Positions 27,449 to 35,832 of a DNA stretch of 64,000 bases are shown here, in pieces. This stretch comes from Flavobacterium sp. DG2-3. GTDB taxonomy: Bacteria > Bacteroidota > Bacteroidia > Flavobacteriales > Flavobacteriaceae. The notes beneath the pieces were generated by a model that had not been told where the DNA came from, did not search any database, and saw only the letters and a program-made list of their open reading frames with translations. A program made the position numbers and the translations under genes. The stretch is taken from positions 248,001 to 312,000 of the forward strand of contig NZ_JAVAMB010000004.1 of assembly GCF_030730925.1 (NCBI RefSeq). Direction: 5' to 3'. Position 1 is the stretch's first letter; the number at the start of each line of letters is the position of its first letter.

Positions 27449-27676
27449 TTACTCTTCGTAACGGTTGATTTCTCTGTCATAAAACTCATTTGCTTTTTCA
27501 ATCAAACCTTCCATTTCGGCGTTTAATTCTGCTTCGTCAAGATCTTCTGCTTCTTCTAAAAACTCAACCTCATCATCTTTCAAATTGATAATAAATCTTG
27601 GATAGTCTAGGTGAATGATAAAAATATCATCTGGAAAATCAGTATTATCTCCAAGTAAAAATTTAGGTAATTCCAT
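27449..27676 (-). CDS. Small acidic protein of unknown function
   Basis: A 75-residue protein with a strand-rich N-terminus (ELPKFLLGDNTDFPDDIFIIHLDYPRFI, quoted in part) and a highly acidic C-terminal helix (about 20 Glu/Asp in 45 residues; EEAEDLDEAELNAEMEG). It has no cysteine, signal or known motif. It lies between the MATE gene (28 bp) and the LtaS-like gene (36 bp), all in one direction, so it probably belongs to that transcript. The intact frame and ordinary codon use suggest a real gene. Confidence 0.72.
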   Translation of the reverse strand: MELPKFLLGDNTDFPDDIFIIHLDYPRFIINLKDDEVEFLEEAEDLDEAELNAEMEGLIEKANEFYDREINRYEE

Positions 27677-27704
27677 GTTTATTTTTGTTTTAAATATTTC
27701 AAAT

Positions 27705-29090
27705 TTAGCTATTTGAAACTGGATTATTAATTAATTTTTTAGTTAAATAATGAAAGCGGATGTACAATGAAATCGCCGCTGCGGTTAAACCCGCCAAAAG
27801 TCCGATCCAAACGCCCTGCGCTTTCAATTCGGTGTGTTCTCCTAAATAATACGAAATCGGAAAACCAATAACCCAATAGGCTACAAAAGTAATGTACATT
27901 GGCACTTTTACATCCTGTAATCCGCGGAGCGCTCCTAAAACCACAACCTGAACTCCGTCAGAAATCTGGAAAACTGCCGCAATTAAAAGCAGTTTTGAGG
28001 CAATGCCAATTACTTCTTCATTATCTAAAATCTGTCCAGTATTTTCCATGTTCAAGAAAATATTAGGAAGGTATTCGTGGAAAACGATAAAGAAAATAGC
28101 AAAAACGGTTTCTAAAATTATAGCAAGCAAAAAGATAGAACGCGCTACAACAATTAGTTTTTTATAATCCATCAAACCTCTTTGGTTGCTGACACGAATC
28201 ATAGAAGTCACGCTTAATCCCATTGCAAACATAAAAGTAAGCGATGCCAAACTCAAAGCAATCTGGTTTGCCGCTTGACTTGTTTTGCCAATATTTCCGC
28301 AAAGCCAGATCGAAGCGGTAAACAATACGACTTCAAAAAGCATCTGCATGGCAGAAGGAAATCCGATGCTGATAATCTTTTTTATGGTAGCTTTTTTAAT
28401 TTCGTTAAAGCTAAAACCTTTAAAAAAGCGTTTTAAATCTTCTCTTCGCGAAAGCATGATATGCATAAACATGACCAAAAATATTCTCGAAATTACGGTT
28501 CCCAATGCGGCTCCGATAATTCCCATTTCTGGAAAAATCCAAATTCCGTAAATTAAAACATAGTTTATAGCCACGTGAAGTACGTTTGCCATGACCATTG
28601 CGTACATCGAATATTTAGTTAGCGACATTCCGTCTGCAAATTGCTTATACCCTTGATACATTACTAACGGAATCAAAGAAAAAGCAACCCATCCTAAATA
28701 AGGTTTTGCAAGCACAATAACATCTGCCGGTTGGTTTAGCAATTCCATAATCGGTTTGGCAAACATGATTACGGTAAAAAGCACCAAGCCTAAAATAGTG
28801 CATAAAAATAAACCGTGATGAAAAGCAGATCGAATTTTAGTATCATTTTTCTCTGCATCTCCTTCGGCAACAATTGGCGTAATCGCTGTAGAAAACCCGA
28901 TCCCTAAAGACATTGCTATAAAAATCATACTGTTGCCAAGTGAAACTGCCGCCAACTCCGTGCTTCCGATTTTACCAACCATTATGTTATCGACAATACC
29001 AATTAATGTATGGCCGACCATACCTAAAATAACAGGATATGCCAGTCTTAAATTATACGAAAACTCTTTGGTGTACTGCTTTAAATTCAC
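27705..29090 (-). CDS. MATE-family efflux transporter (NorM-like)
   Basis: A 461-residue inner-membrane antiporter with 12 hydrophobic segments, exporting cationic drugs or metabolites against Na+ or H+. The N-terminal half has LAYPVILGMVGHTLIGIVDNIMVGKIG and LAAVSLGNSMIFI; the second half starts with GFPSAMQMLFEVVLF, the usual MATE twofold arrangement. QVVVLGALRGLQDVKVP is the conserved late motif. Substrates cannot be predicted. CAAAGATA at 29111-29118 is a minus-strand TATCTTTG -7 candidate 21 bp upstream of the start, but the nearest -33 TTG is 26 bp further, too far to count on. Confidence 0.94.
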   Translation of the reverse strand: MNLKQYTKEFSYNLRLAYPVILGMVGHTLIGIVDNIMVGKIGSTELAAVSLGNSMIFIAMSLGIGFSTAITPIVAEGDAEKNDTKIRSAFHHGLFLCTILGLVLFTVIMFAKPIMELLNQPADVIVLAKPYLGWVAFSLIPLVMYQGYKQFADGMSLTKYSMYAMVMANVLHVAINYVLIYGIWIFPEMGIIGAALGTVISRIFLVMFMHIMLSRREDLKRFFKGFSFNEIKKATIKKIISIGFPSAMQMLFEVVLFTASIWLCGNIGKTSQAANQIALSLASLTFMFAMGLSVTSMIRVSNQRGLMDYKKLIVVARSIFLLAIILETVFAIFFIVFHEYLPNIFLNMENTGQILDNEEVIGIASKLLLIAAVFQISDGVQVVVLGALRGLQDVKVPMYITFVAYWVIGFPISYYLGEHTELKAQGVWIGLLAGLTAAAISLYIRFHYLTKKLINNPVSNS

Positions 29091-29280
29091 TTGTATTCTA
29101 TTTTAGTCGGCAAAGATAGTCAGAAGCTTCGAATTCTATCCTATCAATAAAAATATATCCCGATTTTAAGACAAAAATAAGACGAACTCAATATTATGTA
29201 ACGATTTTTAAAAATTGTATAACAAACACCAAACGCCTTCCCTATAATTTTACATCATAGAAATTTCAAAAATATAAGCC

Positions 29281-29799
29281 ATGAAAAAATTACAGATGTT
29301 ATGCCTAGCTGCGTTCACAATTTTATTTGCCAACACGACTTTCGCTCAAGAAACAGAAGCGACAAATTACGATCAGGGTTTTAGATTAGGTTTCGGAGTA
29401 AATGGAGGAATTCCAACCGACAACGATTATGACTGGTCTTTGGGTGGAGATGTACGTTTACAGTACGATCTTTCTAAAAAAACATCATTAACCTTAACAA
29501 CGGGATTTACAAATTTATTTATGGGGAAAGATGACCTTGGAAATGACATAAAAGATCTTGGATTTATTCCGGCCAAAGCGGGTTTTAAAGCTTTTGTTTT
29601 AAAAGATCAATTTTATGTTTTAGGTGAACTTGGAGCTGGTTTTGCAGTAACAAACGGTTACAACCAAACCACTTTTTTATGGGCACCAGGTATTGGATAT
29701 GCCAACAAGTACATCGATCTAAGTGTTCGTTACGAAGATTATCATGACTTTAGAACCAATCAAGTAGCATTGCGTGTTGCTTATGGTTTTAAACTATAA
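29281..29799 (+). CDS. Small outer-membrane beta-barrel-like protein
   Basis: A 172-residue exported protein: signal peptide MKKLQMLCLAAFTILFANTTFAQ, then alternating amphipathic strands rich in Gly and aromatics (FRLGFGVNGGIPTDND, LGGDVRLQYDLSKKTSLTLT, GIGYANKYIDLSVRYEDYHD) and a C-terminal ALRVAYGFKL strand ending in a hydrophobic residue. This is the pattern of an 8-strand OmpW/outer-membrane beta-barrel protein. Function is unknown. It is a single gene closed by a strong terminator. Confidence 0.8.
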   Translation: MKKLQMLCLAAFTILFANTTFAQETEATNYDQGFRLGFGVNGGIPTDNDYDWSLGGDVRLQYDLSKKTSLTLTTGFTNLFMGKDDLGNDIKDLGFIPAKAGFKAFVLKDQFYVLGELGAGFAVTNGYNQTTFLWAPGIGYANKYIDLSVRYEDYHDFRTNQVALRVAYGFKL

Positions 29800-29832
29800 A
29801 AAATAGGTTTAATTTATTATTTTGTTTTTGGT

Positions 29833-29869
29833 AAAAACCCGACAGTCTGAGGAGTCTGTCGGGTTTTTT
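29833..29869 (+). terminator. Intrinsic terminator after the outer-membrane protein gene
   Basis: AAAAACCCGACAG and CTGTCGGGTTTTT form a perfect 13-bp stem around TCTGAGGAGT, followed by T and A runs. Confidence 0.92.
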
Positions 29870-29910
29870 AATTTTAGATTTTAGATTATAGAGTGCCAAT
29901 TCTCGATTAG

Positions 29911-29943
29911 AAACCTGACATATTTTAAAAACCTGTCAGGTTT
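29911..29943. repeat. AAACCTGACA/TGTCAGGTTT inverted repeat
   Basis: 10-bp perfect arms with a 13-bp loop in the spacer between convergent genes. The CCTGnnAGGTTT theme resembles the larger element at 55831-55910. Confidence 0.65.
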
Positions 29944-30016
29944 AACTATCCACCGATTTTAGAATTTAAAATTCATTTTTACAAAAAGGAATAAATTATC
30001 TAATTGCCAAATTATC

Positions 30017-30898
30017 TCAATTACTCTCTCCCAATTCCTTTTTATACAATTCGATATGTATTGCGGTTTTTTCGTCCAATTCTGGCTCTTTAATATCGGT
30101 ATGCTTTTTCATTTCTTCCCAAATAATTTTAGCCACAATATAACGCGACATCTCTTTATCATCGGCAGGAACAATATACCAAGGCGCATGTGGTGTCGAA
30201 GTGCTGTTGATCGCTTCTTCGTAATATTTCATGTAATCATCCCAATAACCTCGCTCTTTCAAATCTCCAGGCGAAAACTTCCAATTGTGTTTTTCCTCTT
30301 CCAGACGTCGCAATAAACGCTGACGCTGTTCTTCTTTGCTCAAATGGAGATAAAACTTCATGACAATTGTTCCGTTTCGGCAAATATGTTTTTCAAAATT
30401 GTTAATCTGCTCAATTCTGTTTTGCCAAAATTCTGGCGTAATGTCATCTACAGAATTGATGTCTGGTAAATTTTCTGCCAAAATATATTCAGGATGCACG
30501 CGTGTTACGAGAACATTTTCATAATGCGTTCTGTTAAAAATGCCAAATTTTCCTTTTTCTGGAAGCGCAATATAGTGTCGCCACAAATAATCATGTTCCA
30601 ATTCTGTTGAATTTGGTGTTTTAAAACTATGCACCACCACCCCACGCGGATTAAATTCTTTAAAAACTTCTCGAATCAAACTATCTTTTCCCGAAGTATC
30701 CATTCCCTGCAGACAAATCAAAACGCTGTATTTATTGTGAGCATACATGACATCTTGCAAATCGCTTAATTTGGCTTGAACTTTATCCAGTTTTTCTTCC
30801 TTTTCTTCATCATCAGCATCTATGTTCAGTAAAGTTGGAATATCTTTCAATTTAATTTTTTCAACAACTTTAAAATCTTTCGGGTCTATTGATTTCAT
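30017..30898 (-). CDS. Polyphosphate kinase 2 family protein
   Basis: A 293-residue PPK2 that phosphorylates nucleotides using inorganic polyphosphate. Walker A is LQGMDTSGKDSLIREVF (~residues 63-79), the lid/Walker B block is GIFNRTHYENVLVTRVHPE (~118-136), and RRLEEEKHNWKFSPGDLKERGYWDDY (quoted in part) is the lid-helix region. The single-domain length places it with class I-III short PPK2s; AMP/ADP preference cannot be set by eye. The lid reads FNRTHYE instead of the frequent FDRSWYN. It is divergent from a propeller-like gene, separated by ~95 bp containing a CCCGATTGCTATCGGG palindrome. Confidence 0.93.
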   Translation of the reverse strand: MKSIDPKDFKVVEKIKLKDIPTLLNIDADDEEKEEKLDKVQAKLSDLQDVMYAHNKYSVLICLQGMDTSGKDSLIREVFKEFNPRGVVVHSFKTPNSTELEHDYLWRHYIALPEKGKFGIFNRTHYENVLVTRVHPEYILAENLPDINSVDDITPEFWQNRIEQINNFEKHICRNGTIVMKFYLHLSKEEQRQRLLRRLEEEKHNWKFSPGDLKERGYWDDYMKYYEEAINSTSTPHAPWYIVPADDKEMSRYIVAKIIWEEMKKHTDIKEPELDEKTAIHIELYKKELGESN

Positions 30899-30995
30899 AT
30901 CTTTTTCATTTTTTGTCTTATAAATATAGTAATTTTACGAATCCCGATTGCTATCGGGACTGCTATTCATTGCAATACTTTTCAAAACAACATTC

Positions 30996-31832
30996 ATGGA
31001 AAAATTTACATTAGAAATATTATTTCAAATTATCGGAATCGGTTCAGCATCGGGATTATTTTACAACAATGACGCACTTTACGTAATTGGCGACAACAGC
31101 GGATTCTTGTACGAATACAATATGCAGAGTAAACAATTGAATCAGCATGCTTTAATTGATAATCCAACTGCAAACATTCCGAAAAACCTGAAACCTGATT
31201 TCGAATCTTTAACACATCATAATGACACACTTTATGTCTTTGGTTCGGGTTCTACCGAAAACCGAAACAAAATGATTGAGTTTGATATTAAATCTAAAAC
31301 GGTTTTACAAAAAAATAACTTAGTCGATCTGTATGCTGTAATGCAGAATTTTGGAGAAATAAAACCCGAAGATTTTAATCTGGAAGGTGCTATTTTTGAT
31401 GGCGAAAACTGGTATTTATTCAATCGCGGAAATGGTATTTCTAATAAAAACACGATTTTTACGATTCACGCTAAAAATCTCGGAGAAGAATTTGCACTGA
31501 TTTCTGTTAATTATAAACTTCCAAAAATAAAAGGCGTTCGCTCTAGTTTTACCGATGCCGTTTTAGTCGACGATAAAATTTATTTTCTTTCAACTGCAGA
31601 AGACACTAAATCGACTTACGACGATGGCGAAATCTTAGGAAGTTTCATCGGAAGAATTGATGTAAAAACCATGAAAATAGATTTCACTCAAAAAATTACC
31701 TCAACTAATAAATTTGAAGGTCTGACTTTATTCAAAAAAGAAAACAATAAAATTGAGTTTTTGCTTTGTGAAGACAATGATACAGATCTTTTAGAAACTA
31801 AGATTTATAAATTGACTTTGCCGGTTAAATAA
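30996..31832 (+). CDS. Protein of unknown function, likely beta-propeller
   Basis: A 278-residue protein with repeated propeller-like strands (ALYVIGDNSGFLYEYN, TLYVFGSGSTENRNKMIEFD, FDGENWYLFNRGNG, KIYFLSTAEDTKSTYDDGE, FEGLTLFKKENN). The ATG at 30996 is preferred over an in-frame TTG at 30948, whose extra codons run through the intergenic palindrome. No clear signal peptide is present. Conserved acidic turns (ED, DGE, DND) hint at metal or sugar binding, but no catalytic motif is recognised. It resembles in style the secreted protein at 1676-2638. Confidence 0.68.
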   Translation: MEKFTLEILFQIIGIGSASGLFYNNDALYVIGDNSGFLYEYNMQSKQLNQHALIDNPTANIPKNLKPDFESLTHHNDTLYVFGSGSTENRNKMIEFDIKSKTVLQKNNLVDLYAVMQNFGEIKPEDFNLEGAIFDGENWYLFNRGNGISNKNTIFTIHAKNLGEEFALISVNYKLPKIKGVRSSFTDAVLVDDKIYFLSTAEDTKSTYDDGEILGSFIGRIDVKTMKIDFTQKITSTNKFEGLTLFKKENNKIEFLLCEDNDTDLLETKIYKLTLPVK

Positions 31833-32090
31833 AATTCCAATAAAAAAATTCCAAATTCCAATTTTTGGGGTTTCGCAGAGATTCAAAGAATAAACACAGA
31901 GATGCACAAAGATTTTTACTCTCGCAGATTTCGCAGATCAGACAGATTTTTTATTATCTGCTAAATCTCCAAAATCTGCGAGAATATTTTTTTGAACTCG
32001 ATAAATTATTTAAAGAAATCGTTTAATCTGTGTCAAATAAAAATTTGTGAAAATTTGTGTAATTTGTGGCAAAAAACATTGCCATTTAAG
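31833..32090. repeat. Spacer of mixed interspersed repeats
   Basis: The 269-bp gap has AATTCCAAATTCCAATTTTTGGGG (31842-31868, quoted in full only by position), a CGCAGATTTCGCAGATC / TCTGCGAGA inverted pair, and a copy of AAATTTGTGAAAATTTGTGTAATTTGTGGC (~32042-32071). It separates the propeller gene from the run of small orphan genes. Confidence 0.6.
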
Positions 32091-32101
32091 TAATCTAGAA
32101 T

Positions 32102-32566
32102 ATGAAAAATTCAATTATTTTATTGCTAATAATTTTTACAATTTTAACTGGCGGTTATTTTTTCTATTCATCTAAAGCAAAGAAAACGGAGAACGAATAT
32201 TATAAGCCCTTATATGTAAAAGATTTAAATCCAAAATCTTTTATTACAATTCTTAAAAAGAGATATGATAAAACTGCGATAAATAGTGTAACAATGAGTG
32301 GCGATTTTCCAGATAATTGGGTAAAGCCAAAGGATGTAGAATACTTAATATCTATAATGCATTCTAAGAAAAAATGTTGCGGATACATGAATATACTTTC
32401 TTCTCATCTTTCAACAGAAAATGCTGAAGTTGGTGGCTTTGCTATCCTTTTTTTAAATTCATATATTAATAAAACAAAAATAAATCTAGGATTAAATAGC
32501 TACCCAAAAACGGACAAAGAGTCTATTAAAACAATAGAAAAATGGTATAAAACTACCCAAAAGTAA
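32102..32566 (+). CDS. Membrane-anchored protein of unknown function
   Basis: A 154-residue protein with an N-terminal hydrophobic helix (IILLLIIFTILTGGYFFY, residues ~4-21) that would anchor or export it, followed by a Lys-rich soluble part. A KKCCGYMN cysteine pair lies at ~91-98. I recognise no family. It is the first of four small same-strand genes (32102-34063) flanked by repeats on both sides, an arrangement that suggests accessory or immunity genes. Confidence 0.65.
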   Translation: MKNSIILLLIIFTILTGGYFFYSSKAKKTENEYYKPLYVKDLNPKSFITILKKRYDKTAINSVTMSGDFPDNWVKPKDVEYLISIMHSKKKCCGYMNILSSHLSTENAEVGGFAILFLNSYINKTKINLGLNSYPKTDKESIKTIEKWYKTTQK

Positions 32567-32590
32567 TTCGAATTTATTCAAGTCAAATTA

Positions 32591-33268
32591 ATGAAACAAC
32601 TCTATAAAACTTTAATTATCCTATTTTTTATCAGCCTTAAAATTTATTCTCAAAAACAGCAGGCGGTAATTTACTTTAAAGACGGAGATTCTATTGAAGG
32701 ATACGCTTATCTTAAATTCAATAAAATAAAATTTAAAGTTGCTCTCGAAGACAAACCCGATACTTGGGATGAGAAATTCGTAAAAAAAATTACATTTATT
32801 GATTTTGGCTTTTCAAGAACTTTCGAATATGTAAAATTAAATTCTTTGGACAAACCTAAATTGGTAGAAGTTATTACCAAAGGAGAAGCTACTTTATATA
32901 AAAAAATTGGATCAGATTTTAGTCTTATTGATAACATTTATAATCCTTACGACGACCGTCCAACCAGTTCTGGAGGCACAAATTTAAATCCTGACTTTAA
33001 ATCTCAAGTAAGTTCCGATATGGGGTTACAGTCTTCTTATCCTTATGGGCATTCACCAGACCCTTCTGTTTTTTATTATGTCAAAAAACAAAATGACAAA
33101 TATCCAACGTGTTTAAACTGTGGTATCATAAATGCATGGCGAAAAAACACTTCTAAAGTTTTTGCTGACTGCGATTTTATAGTCAAAAAATTAAAAGGCG
33201 ATAAATGGATTTTTGAAGATATTAAAGAAATTGTCGAATTTTATAATGACGTTTGTTTAGGAGAATAA
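32591..33268 (+). CDS. Exported protein of unknown function
   Basis: A 225-residue protein with a signal peptide (LYKTLIILFFISLKIYSQ, cleavage near residue 21) and a beta-rich N-terminal half (AVIYFKDGDSIEGYAYLKFNKIKF, quoted in part), which resembles Bacteroidota surface/periplasmic domains that start 'YFKDGdxxeGy'. A Ser/Gly/Pro-rich linker (PTSSGGTNLNPDF) separates it from a C-terminal half with a CLNCG pair (~175-179) and two further Cys. No known family is identified. It lies 25 bp after the preceding orphan gene. Confidence 0.65.
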   Translation: MKQLYKTLIILFFISLKIYSQKQQAVIYFKDGDSIEGYAYLKFNKIKFKVALEDKPDTWDEKFVKKITFIDFGFSRTFEYVKLNSLDKPKLVEVITKGEATLYKKIGSDFSLIDNIYNPYDDRPTSSGGTNLNPDFKSQVSSDMGLQSSYPYGHSPDPSVFYYVKKQNDKYPTCLNCGIINAWRKNTSKVFADCDFIVKKLKGDKWIFEDIKEIVEFYNDVCLGE

Positions 33269-33304
33269 TAACTAAAGATGTAATTCTAAAAAAATAAACC
33301 AAAA

Positions 33305-33649
33305 ATGAAATTAGCTGATTTTTTAGAATGCAATAATCTAATCCAGATTGGTGCGATCTCGAAATTAACAATTACTAAACGGGGCAAAAGCAATCCAGAA
33401 ATTATACTGAATTTAGAAGACAAAGAAAAAATCAGTACTTTTCTGGATGAATTTTCGACTGTAAAAAATGACATGCAATTTGTAACGATGATGGCACCTC
33501 CCTATGACTTAATTTTAGAAGCATCTGATTTTAATTCTTTATTAATTGGCATATTGCCTGAAGTGAAAAGTTTCCGAATTCCTGATCAAGGCACAGATAT
33601 AGAATTCGAGCAAGATTTTCTAACCATTCTAAAAAAATACCCTAACTAA
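33305..33649 (+). CDS. Small protein of unknown function
   Basis: A 114-residue cytosolic protein with mixed alpha/beta character: MKLADFLECNNLIQIGAISKL helix-strand start (quoted in part), a middle NPEIILNLEDKEKISTFLDEF, and an acidic end (GTDIEFEQDFLTILKKYP). No motif is recognised. The stop codon abuts the next gene's ATG directly (TAAATG), so the two are translationally coupled and probably work together. Confidence 0.62.
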   Translation: MKLADFLECNNLIQIGAISKLTITKRGKSNPEIILNLEDKEKISTFLDEFSTVKNDMQFVTMMAPPYDLILEASDFNSLLIGILPEVKSFRIPDQGTDIEFEQDFLTILKKYPN

Positions 33650-34063
33650 ATGCAATTCTATTTTAAAGAAGAAAATATCTCAGAAGGAAAAGTTATTGAC
33701 CTCAAATGTCATAAATGTTCTTTAACAACTTCCTCATTTAATATAGCAGGCAATAGCTGGGCAATGAATTTTCTCGGAATTATTGGAGTATATAATCCTT
33801 TAGAAAATGAATTATTTGTCACTTCATTAACGAAACACGAATTTCAAAATTACGCTGTTATTGCTCGAAATGAAGTTAGCGACCGTTTGAAACTTTTAGT
33901 AAATCGAGATAATTTGGTTTTCCTAAAGAATGAAAAAGATTCAAATAATAAATTGGTTAAAAATTGTCCGCATTGCAATGAAAAATTAGAAGAAATGAAA
34001 GAGCGTTCTTTAGAAGAATTTGTTTTAGAAGGAGGTAAAGTTTATACGATAGCATCTTATTAA
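33650..34063 (+). CDS. Small protein with two CxxC motifs, unknown function
   Basis: A 137-residue protein with a CHKC pair (~residues 19-22) and a CPHC pair (~105-108) that may jointly bind zinc. Between them is a beta-rich region (FLGIIGVYNPLENELFVTSLTKHEF, quoted in part). It has no signal peptide. It starts on the base after the preceding stop codon. The role is unknown; small coupled gene pairs like this, next to repeats, often encode immunity or antitoxin-like proteins, but nothing here proves that. Confidence 0.62.
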   Translation: MQFYFKEENISEGKVIDLKCHKCSLTTSSFNIAGNSWAMNFLGIIGVYNPLENELFVTSLTKHEFQNYAVIARNEVSDRLKLLVNRDNLVFLKNEKDSNNKLVKNCPHCNEKLEEMKERSLEEFVLEGGKVYTIASY

Positions 34064-34107
34064 AATATTTTTTTCCAAAAAATGCTACAAGATTGCAAAA
34101 TATTAAG

Positions 34108-34131
34108 TGAGACGCACTGCAAAGCGTCTCA
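34108..34131. repeat. TGAGACGC/GCGTCTCA palindrome (REP-like)
   Basis: 8-bp arms around ACTGCAAA. Related elements with AGACGCACTGC cores occur at 38065-38084 and 40468-40490, each in a spacer. Confidence 0.7.
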
Positions 34132-34257
34132 ACATAAAACCTATAAACCTTTGTATCTCTGTATCTTTGAACCTTAAAAAAAATATTTTAATATTTTTTT
34201 CACCCCTGTCCCAACCTTTTTATCTTTTTATCTCTCTATATAAGAAAGACAACAATT

Positions 34258-34794
34258 GTGATAAACGAGACTCAAATAGCAAACTGTAAAAAAATGCACC
34301 GCGATGCCCAGCGCGAGGTGTACGAATACATGGCGCCTAAGTTGTACCGCCTTTGCAAAAGATATTTAAAAAAGGAAGAAGAAATTGAAGAAGCCTTAGC
34401 CGATGCTTTCTTTACTATTTTCACCAAACTAGATCAGTTAAAAGAGGCTTATGCTTTTGAAGCTTGGGCTCGAAGAATAACTGTAAATCATTGTTTGGCG
34501 TCAATTAGAAAAGCAACCAACTTTAATATGTATCTCGACGACGTAAAGCTGATTTCTCAGCCTTCTGTCGACGAATTAAATACATTGGAAGAAGAAGATT
34601 TACTTAATTTATTAAACCATATTCCAGACGGCTGTAAAACTATTTTTAACCTTTTTGTTATTGAAGGTTACTCTCATAAAGAAATAGCCGAAATGCTGAA
34701 GATTTCTGAAGGCACCTCAAAATCACAATTGAATGCCGCTAAGACCAAACTGAAAGAACTGGTTAATAAACTGTATTATCAAAAAGCAAAATAG
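34258..34794 (+). CDS. RNA polymerase ECF-type sigma factor
   Basis: A 178-residue sigma-70 family factor with only regions 2 and 4. Region 2 is in YEYMAPKLYRLCKRYLKKEEEIEEALADAFFTIF and AYAFEAWARRITVNHCLASIRK; region 4 is in IPDGCKTIFNLFVIEGYSHKEIAEMLKISEGTSKSQL (each quoted in part), with the GYSHKEIAE helix-turn-helix. The start is taken as GTG at 34258; an ATG 36 bp later would still leave region 2 intact. It ends two bases before the anti-sigma gene, so it is the first gene of a three-gene signalling operon. Confidence 0.92.
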   Translation: MINETQIANCKKMHRDAQREVYEYMAPKLYRLCKRYLKKEEEIEEALADAFFTIFTKLDQLKEAYAFEAWARRITVNHCLASIRKATNFNMYLDDVKLISQPSVDELNTLEEEDLLNLLNHIPDGCKTIFNLFVIEGYSHKEIAEMLKISEGTSKSQLNAAKTKLKELVNKLYYQKAK

Positions 34795-34796
34795 TC

Positions 34797-35762
34797 ATGG
34801 ACAATCAAGATAAATTATTCGATAAAATAAAAGAAGCTTCGCAAAAAGCCGAGTTTCAAGACTTTCCAGGAATGGAAAAGGTCTGGTCGCGCGTTGAAGA
34901 AAAACTGGACAAAAAAGAAGATAAAAAAACAATCACTTTATGGAAAAAAATCGCTGTTGCGGCTTCTCTTTTATTACTCATTTCTTTAGGCTATCAGTTT
35001 TTACATTCAGATAAAGAATTGGAAAACGAAACTCCAAAAGTAGTTTTAGAAGAAAAAGAAATTAAACAGCCCGAAAAACCAATTTTAAACGATAAAGCTA
35101 TAACTACTTCTCCAGATTCTGGAATTGTTTCTAACGAAGAAGCGGTTAAGATTTTAGAAAAACAGACCAAAAGCAAAGAACGAGTTGCTGTTCAAGAAGT
35201 ATTAGTTCCGCAAGCAGAACCTGTTCAATCTGCGCCAGCGCCAAAAATAGACGCAGAAGTTGTCGTAACTGCAAATGCTCGTAAAAATGAATATTATGAA
35301 GAAGATAATAATCTTTCAAAAAAAGAAGTAAGTCCAGATATGGGCTATTCAAGTTACCCAGAAAGAGCAGCCACTAAAGTTGCTTATTCTGCTGCACCAT
35401 CAGCACAAAAAGCGAAGAAAAATGCACCTTTGGTAGTTTTCAACGGAAATGCAATTGCTCATAGTGACGATGCTAAAAAAGACAAAATGATGCAGGCAGA
35501 AATGTCGAATTTCCAGCCCGAAAATGTTGATTCTCTAGTTGTTTTAGATGAACCTCTTTACATTATCGATGGCATTTATTATTCTGAACAAGATCTTTTT
35601 GGCAAAAACCCTACGAGTCCGTATGCGCCATTAGATAAACAGGAAATAAAAACAATAACCGTTTTGCAAGATCTTGAAGCCACTTCAAAGTATGGCGAAA
35701 AAGGTAAAAAAGGAGTTGTCATAATCACTACTAAAAACGGAAAACCAGCTCCGAAAAAATAA
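34797..35762 (+). CDS. Anti-sigma factor-like membrane protein with C-terminal TonB plug-like domain
   Basis: A 321-residue single-pass protein. Residues 1-48 are a cytosolic charged region (SRVEEKLDKKEDKKT) suited to holding the sigma factor. One membrane helix follows (~49-69, IAVAASLLLLISLGYQFL), then a long low-complexity periplasmic stretch. The last ~75 residues (EPLYIIDGIYYSEQDLF, ITVLQDLEATSKYGEKG, KKGVVIITTKNGK) closely match the TonB-dependent receptor plug, as in the neighbouring VWA protein. An anti-sigma factor ending in a plug-like domain is unusual, since FecR-type proteins end otherwise. It is two bases from the sigma gene. Confidence 0.82.
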   Translation: MDNQDKLFDKIKEASQKAEFQDFPGMEKVWSRVEEKLDKKEDKKTITLWKKIAVAASLLLLISLGYQFLHSDKELENETPKVVLEEKEIKQPEKPILNDKAITTSPDSGIVSNEEAVKILEKQTKSKERVAVQEVLVPQAEPVQSAPAPKIDAEVVVTANARKNEYYEEDNNLSKKEVSPDMGYSSYPERAATKVAYSAAPSAQKAKKNAPLVVFNGNAIAHSDDAKKDKMMQAEMSNFQPENVDSLVVLDEPLYIIDGIYYSEQDLFGKNPTSPYAPLDKQEIKTITVLQDLEATSKYGEKGKKGVVIITTKNGKPAPKK

Positions 35763-35768
35763 TCTTAC

Positions 35769-35799
35769 GCTTTGTCAAAGTCTGCAGCTTTGACAAAGC
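35769..35799. repeat. GCTTTGTCAAAG/CTTTGACAAAGC inverted repeat
   Basis: 12-bp perfect arms around TCTGCAG, lying between the anti-sigma and VWA genes and without a T tract. The same TTTGTCAA word forms the terminator at 38007-38055, so it may be an attenuating hairpin or a REP copy. Confidence 0.7.
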
Positions 35800-35832
35800 A
35801 AAATCAAAACATTAATTTTAAAACTTATTATC

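Noticed and set aside
30948..30995. Upstream TTG start of the propeller-like gene
   Set aside because: The extra 16 codons cross the intergenic CCCGATTGCTATCGGG palindrome and show no conservation-like pattern; the ATG at 30996 is more natural.
32102..34063. Toxin-immunity or defence system
   Set aside because: No nuclease, polymorphic-toxin or sensor motif is visible in the four small genes, so I leave them as unknown rather than assign a system.
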